Of a DNA stretch of 64,000 nucleotides, positions 49,801 to 61,788 are shown piece by piece. The stretch spans positions 49,229,022 to 49,293,021 of the forward strand of contig OZ018408.1 in the NCBI GenBank assembly GCA_963969595.1, given 5' to 3'. How positions within the stretch are numbered: the stretch's first letter is position 1; the number at the start of each line of letters is the position of its first letter. Below the pieces are notes generated by a model, which did not search any database, had not been told where the DNA came from, and was given only the letters and a program-made list of their open reading frames with translations. This DNA is from Neckera pumila. Taxonomy: Eukaryota; Streptophyta; Bryopsida; Hypnales; Neckeraceae. Position numbers and translations under genes: made by a program.

Positions 49801-52746
49801 TTTATATATCATTCTTTTTCCTGTCACTTTTGAGCGTCGTTTATATACACATCTGCTTTTGAAAAAGCACTACCAAGTCAATGCTGTATAAAAAACCAAA
49901 CCAAACCAATTACTAAATAGTAGACTTTGAGAAATTCAAGTTGCATGCAAAAAAAGGCTATAAGATTTGAAAAAGAATTGTGCAAAATGTAATACCCGAA
50001 TACCATCTTCATGAGTTTGTAATTTGGGTCATTGATAGATATACTACTATTGCTAAGAACAGTTTTGCCCCTTTTTAGAATTCCCTCAATAGTCTCATGT
50101 TTTCCATATTGAGTGCTAAAGTGACAAATCTTTTTGATACATGAAGATGATATATTTTCTTTTGTATATAATTGTCCACACAATCGCTTATTACACCATG
50201 TTTCATTGGTTGGGATATGCAACCCATGTGGACCCTATGCACATTTCAATCTCCAAGTTTTGAGAATAAGTAAAGATTTGTAAAGAATATTAATTCAATC
50301 TTACTTCTACCATAAATAGTACAACAATTAAATACAACAAAGTTCTACTATAAAAAAAGGTCATATTCTTTTTCTACTCCTTCAATAAATTTTTCTTTCA
50401 ATACAACTAGAAAGAAATGATTGTATAGAGAATTAGATTATGGATTGAACCAACTTTAGAAACATATAGACAAACTAACAAGTTAATCAATTGCCAAAAA
50501 ACATTATCTACACACATGCAATTGATCTGGTTTGAATTTCTCAACCCAAGTTGTCCATGTACTTTGTTTGTCCTCTGGATTCCACTTGCAATTGATCCAA
50601 ATCAATTGACCTCTAAAATCAAGATCCAGATAATACGATACGTTCTCCACATTTATACTCACAAAAAGGAGGGCATGTTCAGATCCCAATCTTTTAACCT
50701 TCCATATATTTTTGTTGGGGTCCCAAGGAGGTAACGGCACAAATGGTTTAGGCAATTCAGATGGAAGCATTAAAAGTCGTCGAGTTGCATTAGCAAGGTT
50801 TGAGAGTTGTTGACTTCTTAATGGTATTTGAAAATTTTCCAATTCATACTCTCTGGTGAATACTGGAAGCAAAACATATGATTCCTGAAGATGAACTCTT
50901 CTTGCTTTTAGAATTTGAAGCAATGGCAATAAAGCTATGGAACAGGCTATCACCAAAATCAAAATAATCCAATGCCCTAAAATTCGCGTTGACCAATTTT
51001 GGTTCAAAGTACCTAGCTGCAAGCAACAACGTATATTTGTTATATATTTATATTAATTATAAAAAATTAACAACAATATCTTAATTTCATTTTAGTCTTT
51101 AAAGTCATGTAGCATGAGCCAATATGACATTGCATTTGAATCATTGTACAGAAAATTTCTACAATATTGTTGTATATCTTAAATAAAAATAAAATATCCA
51201 TAGAATTAAGCACTAATAGAATAGAAATGATCACTTGTATCAACACTGGGATACAAAGGTATATGGAAAGGGGTTTGAATTGCTTCATGAATTCATTAAC
51301 ACCATTGAGATTGAATTGTAGTCCTGTTATTAATTCAAGCTATTATTGGATGGATTTGAAATAAGATTCTTCCATGTAAAAAGGAATTTGAGACTCTAAG
51401 CATTTACATACAAGTCAATGGTATTAAAAGCACTTTGACTATAAACTTCAATGAAGAAGAATATATGATTCTTCCTACATGAAAAATTATATGTATTATG
51501 CAAGCCTAAATTTTTTTAGTCCCTTTATGCAAAGTATACTTCATCTTTTTCCAATTGCTTTGTAGATCATGATCAATACTTAACAAGTACCATTGCTTTT
51601 CTCAGCAAAAGTGTTATTAGTAGAGGCTGAGATAAGTACCTAAAATTTTTGTATTGGTACACATTGAAAAATACAACCAAGAGTCCCGTGATGATGTGCA
51701 AATTTGACTAAATAAAAGACTTGCCTGTGTACGCTGTGGAGAGTTTCTTGCAAGCTTCCAAAAGCTTGAATTCATTCCTTCGCTTGTATCTTCATCCTTA
51801 ACATCATGAATTCATATCTAAATTGCAAACCAACTATAGGTTCATCATAAAAATATGACATTGTGCCTACTTTACATTTCCATCTCTTCAACCATTGCCC
51901 TTCTCGCTAAATTCTTCAGTAAAAAAAACATTTAACATAATAGAAAGCAAGGTCATCTCATGTTTTTTTGCACGAGTGTGGTCGATACCTATATTCAAAC
52001 TTGCATTCTAAAATTCATCCAACTTGCACTTGTGAGAGGTGATTGCTTTATAGAGTCTAGGATTAGAAAGATGCAACAAAATGGAGTGGAAAAAGAAACT
52101 TTGTTAAGAAAAAGCTTGGATTTAATTGTGGCCAAAGAAATTCAAGAACATAACTTATACTAGTACAAATCCACCATATAGTAAAATGGCTTTGTATTGA
52201 ATCTATGTAAAAGCTAATACAAACTGCACTGAAATTAATACAAGGATAATACAAAATCATTTTAGCCCATTATAGATTTGCACTAAAATTAACTACTTTT
52301 CAAACATTCTTTTATCACTTGATAATATAACATGATAATAATCTCCAAAATAAACCAATAATAGTATAAACAAAAGTGAAAAGATATGATACCAAGCAAG
52401 ACATTGGATCTTCAACGTGATGCCCTGCCATACTTCAAACCAAAATTCAAAAATTAGAATTCAAAGTAAATTTTCAAGATATTCAAAAACATAATTAAGG
52501 TTTCAATTCAATATAATACAAACCATTGCTACATCCTATGTAACATATGACAACAACAATTTCTGATAGTTTGCTACCAATACCCCGTGCATCAAATTGA
52601 AAATAGTCCCTCCAAGGCGCTGGCCACCACTTTGAACCGCTCCACACCTTGCAAGTCCCATGTCTATACCAAAAATTGAATGGCTCATGAACCTCCAAAT
52701 GAGGATCGCCTTCCACCCCAAGAAAAAAATGCTTGTGCACATGCAT
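46865..52746 (-). CDS. Unrecognised multi-exon gene or gene relic
   Basis: Several minus-strand segments look like exons with good splice signals. They are, in order: 52746-52584 (HEPFNFWYRHGTCKVW, donor GTATTG); about 51016-50510 (acceptor TTGCTTGCAG, a hydrophobic membrane-like helix WIILILVIACSIALLPLL, then a Trp-rich tail); about 50240-50005 (ICHFSTQYGKHETIEG); about 49830-49595 (LGLNGHPLSFPRQLYDKNK); 49176-48980 (YEVPLINIKYGEEMVLRND, acceptor ATTGCAG); about 48760-48690 (WAKKHGFDLQIIEGEEG); about 47540-47420 (RDIELINSFNNVTFVFLTEG); about 47150-47075; and 46951-46865 (acceptor CAAACAG). I recognise no family and cannot join all phases. A TTAA element sits between two of the segments. It could be a real lineage-specific membrane protein gene, or a decayed one; boundaries are approximate. 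Confidence 0.3.
47544..48399. mobile_element. TTAA-family element (copy 5) inside the unknown gene
   Basis: Begins TCCCTAAAG after TCAA and ends CTCCAGGGG before TTAA (48400-48403). It is 856 bp. The interior resembles copy 6 (for example a long match around TTTGATTCATTCTATTTGGA with its counterpart near 53995-54015). Confidence 0.5.
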
Positions 52747-53712
52747 TGCATAAAATTAGAAATTCAATCAAGATAAAATACAATGGCAAGAGAATAGAAA
52801 ATTATGTGGAGAATACAAGACATAACATTAAAAAGGTATTAGCAATGCAAAACAATGCATAAAAGAGCAAAAATAATAAATAAAATCTATTCCTTTATCA
52901 TTCAATCACATCATTGACCTCCAATAATTAATTTAAGGACCATTTTGACAAATTCAACTCTTTACAATCAAGAATCTATCAAGACAAAACGCCAATATTA
53001 CCATTTAATAATGAAAACCTACACAATTCTAAAAAGATTTTAATTAGAAAAATTAACTGATAATGAAAAAATAAAAAGTAAAATAGCAATTGTCAAAAAA
53101 TTGAATTCCTCAATCTTCTTCTTAAGTCGGAAAGTCCAAGTGATGCACCAAAATTGCAACATAGCTACAAACATGAGGACCTGCACCAATTGAACAATGT
53201 GATGTGTATTTCCATCAAAATTTGATTTTGAAATTAAGAGAGAAATTGCGGTTTTCAAATAATACAATCCTCTGATCTTTTTCTAAAGTTGGCAAAATCC
53301 AAGTGATGTACCAAAAATTGAATTACCGTCCAAACAATTTTAAAGAACTTCAGTGCAAATTATATTGAAAAAACTCCAACTCTAGGAATTATAGGGATTC
53401 TAGATTAAGAGAGTCAATTTACAAACTCAAAAGTATGAATGTGAACCAAATAATGGTTTTTGAATGAATTATTTCAATGTTCATCCAAAAGATGGATGAA
53501 GGTGAAAATAGATGTATTTGGGATTGAGTCTCACAATGAATATCGTCTAGTGGTTCAATGAATGAATTAATCATTTGTCCATTTGATTATTTATGACAAT
53601 TTTTGGTTGAATGCATTAACACCCATGTGGAATGAATGCAAAGCAATAATTTTTAGAATGATGTATCCAATATCCGACAATTGGGATGAATTTATCTAAT
53701 ATCCATTTACAA

Positions 53713-54637
53713 CCCCTAAAGGACTGTTTGTCCCCTCGGGGGACAATTTGGGTCTAGGCAGGTTTCTACTATCTCAATTTTTAGTGATTATTTTTTGGAT
53801 TTTTTGAGGTTGTGTATTTTTGCAAGAGCTTTGTGAATATATAATTTTTATTTTAATTGATGCCCAGGAGCAAAAGTTATGGCACAATAAGCAAAAATAG
53901 AGTTTGGCGGGCAGCACCAAAAAAATCACAGAAAGTCAAAATATTTTTTTTCAAATTTTTTTCTCAAAGATTATATCTTTGACTACATGAGAAGTTTTTT
54001 TTTCATTCAATTTGGAGTAATAATGAGAAAGTTATGGACAATCTTAGTTTTTTGGGCAATCTAAGCATATTCTCAAGAAAATAACTTGTAGATTTTATTT
54101 ACAATTGCAATTTTTAGAATTTTTCAAAAAAATTGTTAGATAGGGTTATATTTTTTGCTAGAACAATCTCACCATTGGGATTATTGTGATTCAATTCCAT
54201 CTAAAAGCTATTAACAATTTAGACTTTTCTTCAATCTTGAACCCACCTGTACTTAATAGTTTTTTAATGATTGAAGATTAAGTGCTTTTTTCTCCTAATT
54301 TTTTTTTTTATATTCTCAACTCAACTACTTAACATAAATAAGTAGAAAATCATAATCAATAGTGAAAAAAATTTGAACCAAAAAGATTCAAATCCAAAAA
54401 ATCTAATCAAGCAAGGTGCAAAAAAATTTGTTTTCTTCACTTTAAATGCATATATCTTGCAATCTACATGGTCAAAGTTTCTAAAATTTCTTTCACATAT
54501 TCATATACTAGTCAAGTATAAGATCCTATGGTTGGATATGTAAAAAAACAATAGTTTTTTAAGGTCTTTTCTCTTTGCAATAGAAATGACAATTTTGAGT
54601 GGTTTTTGATAGGAAAATCACCTTGGTCCTTTAGGGA
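53713..54637. mobile_element. TTAA-family element (copy 6)
   Basis: Begins CCCCTAAAGGACTG (flank ACAA, a degraded TTAA) and ends GGTCCTTTAGGGA before TTAA at 54638-54641. It is 925 bp, the same length as copies 1 and 3 to within one base. Non-coding. Confidence 0.6.
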
Positions 54638-55310
54638 TTAAGATGAATGTATGTGTTTGTTTTGGATGAACAAATTTGAACCCTAAAAAACCAGTGAATT
54701 GTGGAGATAAAACTAATATTTTTGCTTGGAAAAAATGATATAAATGGGACCAAATTTTATATGACTAGAAACAATAAAGAAATTTGCATGTGTTATCAAG
54801 AAATAAGCAAATATTGAGAAAATATGAGTTTGTATGTGATCTATTTCAAACTATTTAAAGAAAATAATGATTCTAAATTTAGATTTCTTGTCTCTCTTTA
54901 GGATCAACATCCATCTCTGGGAGAATGGGAGAATGGGAGAATTTCTCCTTAGAGCTTAGAGCAAACTTCCATGTAGTGTAAGGGTTGGAGATGGATTTCC
55001 AAGTTTTCCTCGATCATAATTACCTAAACCGAGTTTCATGATGCTTTCACTTTTGTGTGTATAGGAAGAAACAACATTTTTAGAGTAGCCTTGCTTTGCT
55101 ATCAAAGTAAATGCAACCAAAAAGTTCAGGTGTCCCATTGTTTAATCCCTAGAGCTCTTTGACTATTTTCACAAAAAGTGTCCAAACTACCACTTTGTAG
55201 TGCATTGAGAATAACTAAAATGTGAAAATATTTTTCAAACTTTCAAGTATTCATACCTTAGGTTTGGCTGTTTGGCGTGTTGGTTGTTTGGCTTTTTTTT
55301 TTTTTTTTTT

Positions 55311-56752
55311 TTGTTACGTTGAGATCTCTTAGAACCCCAGCCGCATGCTTGGTACCTTCGGGAAGCTCTTGGCAAGGAGGGTGTACGGGCCTTTATTTCG
55401 TGGCATTTGGAGCTACCATGCAGAAGTTATTGAAATTCAAAGTATTTATGGATCAAAAAATTAGAAAATTATTTTTACTTTGATTTTGGTCGCGTTCTTA
55501 GTATCATTGGAAAGCTCTTGACAAGGAGGGGTGGACAGGCTTTGTTTTGTGGTATTTGGAATGGCCGTGTGAAAGATATCAAATATCAAAGTTTTAATTA
55601 TGATTTAGAAAATTAGAATTTTTTTTACTATGCTTTTGGCTGTGGCAACGGTATAGGGTGTGCAAGTACAAGTAAATATTAGACTACTATAGAAATTTGT
55701 GATAAATTTTACTTAATCTTTAGACCATTTGATTGCATAGATTGCAAGATTATAACATTTGAAGTTATAAGAAATAAATTTTATATCTTATCCAATAGGA
55801 TCAACATGGTTTGACTCAACTTTGTGGAGAAAGATGCACTATTCAATTATGGGAATTCAAACCATTGGATAGCCAATTAAATTATTTACTTGCATACCCA
55901 TTTTAAAAAATAATGAGGGTGTCTAATAGACCCACAGACATCTTGCGTTAATTGAATGTCCCAAAAACAACTACATTGGCAAGATTTCAATTTTTTGGAG
56001 AGTTTTTTTTCTTAAAATAAAAATTCCAACATGGAATGCAAAGCTTCAATTCTCTTCATCAAATACAAAAAAATTTAAAATTTAAAATAAATCTCATAGT
56101 TTACTCCAGCATTTGTACTAATGGTTCTAAAATTGTTCTAAAATTGCCATTTTTTGTGCATTGGCCAATTCTTGATGCATAAAAATCTGCTCTAAGGGAA
56201 ACATCCATCCATTCCTTGAAGATAGGTTGTTTGTTTTGTTTTGTTTGTTTGTTATGTTGAAATCTCCCGGACCATGCGTCCTCCTACGCCCTGCCGCATG
56301 CTTGGTACCATCGGAAAGCCCTTAGTGAAGAGGGGTGCATGGGCTTTGTTTTGTGGCGTTTGGACATACGGTGCAAAAGTTATTGAATTTAAAAGTTTTT
56401 TTTGTTTTTAGAAAATTAGAAAACTACCTTTATTTATATTTTGGCTATTGCAACGGCATAGGGAACTTTATTTGACCGTGGCAACAACACAAGACACTAG
56501 TTCATTTAAGTTAGGCTGTTTATTTTGTTATGTTTTATTTGTTTGTTATGTGGAAATCTCCGTGGAAATCTCTTAGACTATGCTACCTTTGGTCGCGTTT
56601 GTGGCACCGTCATAAAGCCCTCGGCAAGGAGGGGTGCATGGGCTTTGTTTTGTGGTGTTTCAACACATGTTGTGAAAGTTATGGATTTTTTAATTATTTT
56701 TTGGTTACTTATAAAGAAATTTGAAAAATACTTTTACTTTTGTTTTGGCTGG
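55311..56752 (+). repeat. Four dispersed-tandem units of the CATGCTTGGTACC repeat
   Basis: Units at about 55311-55490, 55487-55660, 56228-56465 and 56533-56752. Shared order: TGTTATGTTGAAATCTC, GCATGCTTGGTACCATCGGA, AAGCCCTTGGCAAGGAGGGG, TGCATGGGCTTTGTTTTGTG, GTGCAAAAGTTATTGAATT, then a T-rich run ending TGGCAACGGTATAGG. A reverse copy is at 13388-13556 and a partial reverse copy at 21603-21660. No coding frame is conserved between units. Confidence 0.65.
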
Positions 56753-57352
56753 TGAAAGGATCAGATGTTTTTTTCTTCTGTCCATCGCTGCCCGGTGCCC
56801 GATTTCATGCCAGCCCACCCGCCCGACTGCCCGTGGACATGGGCGTGGACGGAAGCTGGCGTCGGAGCTTGGCTATGGAGCCAGCCAGCTCCGAAGCTGC
56901 CATTTAAACTGAGCTTCGCACTTTCCTTGAGATGGTGGCAGTAGGGAGGCCGACGTCCTCACACCCGCGGCGAATTTCTGCGTTCAATTGCGTGCATTTC
57001 TGCGACTTTTTTGCTTGGAATTCGTTGCACATGGCGATCAGTTTCGGCGAAGTTTAGTCGAAGCAAGGCCGTCCAGCGTCCTGTTAACTACAAATTGTGC
57101 ACGTCTATTTCGTGGCATTCTTCGACTGCTAGCTTGCTTTCAGTATCAACATTGGAAATTTTCCGCAGTTTTGGCGGCCGAATTACGGGTTATGGGGTTT
57201 ATTTAGGGTTTCTGAGTTGTTGGAAGGTATGGAATCGTTCCTGTACTCGACTCATTCGATTTCTTCAGCGTATACTTCTACTGAGCTTGATTATTTATGC
57301 AGTTTTCCAATGTAAGGAATTCATTCTTTGTGTTTATGTTGTGCTTTTTCAG

Positions 57353-59798
57353 ACAATTGCCTGGAGATGTTATAGAGCACATCGTTTTTCGAGAAGAAGG
57401 ACAGAATGCTGATGTTAAGGTTGATGCGAGGCCGCATGTCAACATCAGTTAGAACCGTATGCCGCGATGTTTCTTCTCCCAGCTGTTGTATCAGAGGTAT
57501 GGTTGTGAATCTTGAGTCCAATGGTTTGAAGAGCGAACTGGTGTATTATGGTGTATTGATCTGTTCTAGGATACTTGACAACCGCATGCTCGAATTCCTT
57601 TCCTAAATTCTTTATTATCTTAGTTGCTGAGTGCGGGGTTTCAATTTCAAAGTACAGCAGTGGACTGGGTCATTTGTAGCATTATGAGGATCGTGAGGAG
57701 TTTACAAATCTGTGCATACGTGCATCGGTCCCTTCGATGGTAGCTCTATAGGTAGACCTTTGTGAGATAGTTTAGTTGTCCACTGATCACTTACGCAAAA
57801 TATCAGTTTTAGGGTTTTCTCTAGGTCAATTTTTCTGTTTACTTCCAAGGATTCGCCAGGCCATGGAGTATAGTAGTTTCTCTTCTAATTCTTCTCCTCC
57901 TCCTCCTCCTTTTTGTCATGATTTTGTAGTCATGGTTTCTATTGATATTTCGATTTTCTTTGAAGAAATCTAGGCCTTTTTTAATTCAAATTTGCACTTT
58001 ATGCTTCCAATCGTTTCTGTCGCAATTAATACCTGGCGGTTATCTAGAGGATTTTGATTTTAACGTCGGAGCTCCGTCGTGATTACGATTAATGAACCTG
58101 CTCTTGAATGGTGTGAAGAACATGAGGGTCTTCCATTGAAAGGGGCGCAAAGAGGCTACTGTACATACCGGTTGTTTGCTTCAACTAGCTCGCATGAAAG
58201 TGTCACTTCAACGACTTTGAAACATTTGCAACCGATTTTTCAAATAAGCAGTAAGTGATCTGGATTACTGTTTTTCCCAGATCCTTCACAGGTCATGTAT
58301 GTCGTGCAGAAATCTCCATGTTTCCAGCAATATTAGCACTCCATACGAATCCCTTAGTTTCTTATGTCCTGTGAGTCATTGCTCATATCTCTGTGGTGAT
58401 TGTTGTCAAGCAGGTAGGAAGTATCAGGTGCGAAACATCGTGGGATTGACGTTTGCTACAAGCTGTTTGGCGACACGTAATGGACATGCAGAGGTTATAA
58501 GGTGTGAACAGGGTAAGAACGGTTTCACTTTATTGCTTGTAGAGTTTTGTAGTACTGGTTCTGTCGGTCTTCGTGTAGTGGAGAGAAATCGAATTTTGGA
58601 CATGGCTTGTTCCTCTTGTCATCTATGCTAGACATATCAAATTGAATGGAATCCCTTTTGTTTACCTACCACTTTTCCTTTACATTGTTCGACTTTTGTT
58701 ACGTACTTCTGTCATTGAGCTTATCTTCTTGTGGGCCTTTACAGCTCAAGTGGGTAAAGCGGTTCCAACGTTGCAGCAAACTGTGATTAAAGTTGAGGAG
58801 AAAAAGGATTCTAGGGTTGTAATTGCATTGAAATTTCTGTGGATGCCTGCATTGGTCTTTTTGACAGTGGTCACAGGATATCATGTACCTTATTCCCTTG
58901 TAATAACTGTAGCTTTGCTCTTATGGAGCACCAAACCGAAGGCAAACTCCATATATGATTGGGTTGAAAAGGTTGGTCACCTTTCCATCTTACACTTATA
59001 ATAAGGCCTTCAATCCTGTGATCTACTTACATTGCGTAGTAGTGTGTATTAGTGAGCCTTATCTGATGCTCAAATTATCATCTGTCTAAGATGTCTAAAG
59101 TGTATTTAACATTTCATTTTTAAACTCATAAATGCATCTGTTCATTCTATTTGCAGAGAAGGCTGCAGGAAGCTATAGAGAAGCAGACGATTGAAAAACT
59201 TGGATTCAATGTTGGTCTCATCTCCGTCCCTTAAAAACTTTTGTTAAACTCTTAGGGCGTTGAGAGTTCTCTTATAAAGTTCTGTTTTAGGATTGAGAGT
59301 TCCCTTGTAGAAAAGCAACATAATGACAGTGGTTACGCTGACAGTCCCTATCGTAATTTCCGTGCTGAGTTTATATTCTTCGCTTGATGTGAGCTTCGGT
59401 TTGAATCTAACGTGTGACAACGCAAAATGATCATTGAAGGGAAATAATGAGGGCGGTTGTCTTCTATAGCATCGTGGGAAGTTGATTTACATTACATTGG
59501 GTTTCCTTATTCAGTTCTAAGAGCGTTGTGGCTGTTGCAGTTTAATCTGAAAGCGACTGTGATGCATGTGGAGGTTCGTGACTACTCACTTTTCTGCCTG
59601 GCCCAAGTCACGTCAATGACACAGACGGCGACTTTGGTGGGGTTCCTGGGTGGGTGGTTTGTAATCTACTCCTCTTCGTCCACCATCACGGCTCTCGGTT
59701 TGCGGTCACTTCTCCCTACCACTCCTCCTGCGTTGAAAAAATTTCTCGACAGATTTGACTCGGATGTGATAACGGAGCATTCTGTATCGGGTAAATGA
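57353..59798 (+). CDS. Membrane protein of unknown function (5' end uncertain)
   Basis: Four 3' exons join in phase: 58414-58512, 58745-58971, 59157-59210 and 59541-59798 (TGA). The product has a basic stretch, then FLWMPALVFLTVVTGYHV and SLVITVALLLWS as two membrane segments forming a hairpin, a charged helix (RRLQEAIEKQTIEKLGF), and a third hydrophobic region near LVGFLGGWFVIYSSSSTITA before a short polar tail. An upstream exon could be 57353-57447 (LPGDVIEHIVFREEGQNADV, phase 1, matching the next exon). A competing exon ends at about 58250 with a perfect GTAAGT donor. No in-frame ATG is present in either, so the first coding exon is not identified. GC-rich DNA at 56760-57240 is a plausible promoter and leader. 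I do not recognise the family; an ER or organelle membrane location is a guess from the hairpin. Confidence 0.5.
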
Positions 59799-60578
59799 CT
59801 ATACACAGTCACGGCAGAGCTAGTAGAATATTGGGCATTCTCAAAGTCATTTAACTTGGTAGAGCTTTGTACATAGACATTCTTAACGGAGAATCAGTCT
59901 TATGACTTTTAGGAGAGTATGTGACCAAGGGCTTGCTATCATTCAATAGCTTGTCATCCACATCCACATCATGAATCGTTGATGGGCATCGCTTTCAATT
60001 GTAATCGATTTCTTCCCGGCTGAAAGAGTTGAATGTCATTTTGACCTTCACATAACGAAGCGGGATTGAGTTATAGATGCAATGCAAGTTGGCTTCCACA
60101 CTCGTCACTTGTAACAGACTGCATACCTTTACGCTCCTTCATGGTCAAAGATGCTCCTATGAGATAAATCTTAGATGTAATACAGTTGGGTAGTTTAGGC
60201 ATGTAATTGTGAGCTTTCTACTTCAATTTTTAGCATTTCATAGCTTATTTATGGTCTCCAAATAATACATATTTTAGTTCATTGGAATCTTCCCAATTGT
60301 GGACATGAGATCCTCAACCAAAAAGGTAACCGTTCTAATTAGGAAAATATGATTCAACTGATGGTAACCCAAGAAGGATGTTGTTGACTTAAAGTGTCCA
60401 ATGGATAACAGAGAATCCTTTTATATAAGAGAAAAGTGTAGATGTTCATCTTGAAACTTAGTATGAAAAGGGAAGGTCTTGCATTTGTTTGACCTCCAAT
60501 GAGTGGAGTCCTACTTTATATTTTCAAATGAAATGAGCTGGAATAAAAGTGAAATGAAAGTGAACTGACAATTTTTAA

Positions 60579-60790
60579 CCCCTGAAGGTCTAAGGCCTTT
60601 TTTCAGCAAAGAACATACTCAAAACTGCCATTTCTATAGCGAAGAGTAAAAAAATTTGAAAATTGTTTTTTTGCACATCTAACAATAGAATCTTACACCT
60701 AACTAGTCTGAGAATGTGTGGGAAAAATTTCTGAATTTTTGAATGCATAGATTGCAAGATATTTGTGTTTAAAGTGCAAAATTCACCAAA
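60579..60790. mobile_element. TTAA-family element fragment (copy 7)
   Basis: Begins CCCCTGAAGGTC after TTAA (60575-60578) and follows the reverse complement of the right part of copy 6 (CTCAAAACTGCCATTTCTAT then GCGAAGAG). The match stops near 60790 and no right end is present. Confidence 0.5.
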
Positions 60791-60991
60791 AAAAACTATG
60801 ATAAGGTAGTCTGCTCTAAAAGCGACCATTTAAGGACTAGTCCGCCATTTTCGTGGGTGTCCATGGATGGAAAGAGTTTTAGCTCATTTTTCAAAGAAAA
60901 GAAATGTGAGGAAATCAAGGATAATGATATATTCTATGCAATAAATAGCATTTTATCCTTGATCCACTCAATGGCTAAAGAGGTTGGCTTA

Positions 60992-61255
60992 GAGCATCCC
61001 CACCAGGGAGTTCCGTTTCCCTAAAAGTTTAGGGAAGAGGACCTGGGATGCAGATAGGGATGCAGAAAGTTCACAGCACCAAACTTTTTCTAAATTCTGT
61101 ATCCGTAAATTATACAGAATTCTGTAAAACTCTCACCGAATCCTGTATCCAGAGGCTCATTTAGAGAACTCGCGAGGTCTCATCTGCATAAAGTCAAGGT
61201 TGACTGCTTTGAGACTTCAAGTTTAGGGATAGAGAACAGATTGGTGGGGATGCTC
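60992..61255. mobile_element. Tourist-like (PIF/Harbinger) MITE
   Basis: It is a 264-bp element with inverted ends GAGCATCCCCACCA and TGGTGGGGATGCTC, flanked by TTA on both sides (60989-60991 and 61256-61258). The TTA duplication and GAGCATC-type ends are typical of PIF/Harbinger MITEs. Non-coding, with internal short repeats of CTGTATCC. Confidence 0.75.
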
Positions 61256-61788
61256 TTAAGGACCACTTCATATCCATTGTATAGCTAATTATAGGAGCAA
61301 TTTGAAGAAGACGGTCGCTTCCAGAGCAGACTTCCTTATCCAGAGAGACAATTTGCTTTCAAAGAGTTTGAATGGTACTAACTGACCAAGAGTAGCTGGC
61401 AGCGTTATGAGAGTGGTCCGGAGTTGGCGAAGAACGAGAAATAATACGATCCAGACAAATGACGACAATAAACGAGGAATTTGGATTCAAAGAAATTCAA
61501 GCAAAATGTCTGCCTCATATTTCATGAGATGACCTTTATTTTTCAGCAACAGCTACTAAGACCCATCACCGATATGAATGTGTGTTAACAACTCTAAACC
61601 ACTTGAAAACTATTCTGGTATCAATGCGACTTGAAATATGAAATTTGGGAAAGAGTACAGGGGAACTGTCGAGTAATTCTTTTCCTGCATAAAATGCCCC
61701 ACGGGCGGTGACAAATGAATGATATTAACAACTCTAACCCACTTGAATCAGAAGAGATTAAACCTGCGCTTATAGAAAGCACCAATAC

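Larger units (their letters stand above)
52747..56760. other. Intergenic DNA dominated by repeats
   Basis: No gene is supported. It contains TTAA-family copy 6, a 20-base T run (55293-55312) and the tandem CATGCTTGGTACC repeat units listed below. Confidence 0.45.
59799..61788. other. Convergent intergenic space with two elements
   Basis: It lies between the plus-strand membrane protein gene and the minus-strand kinase gene, so it holds both 3' ends. It contains a truncated TTAA-family fragment and a Tourist-like MITE, otherwise nothing recognised. Confidence 0.5.
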
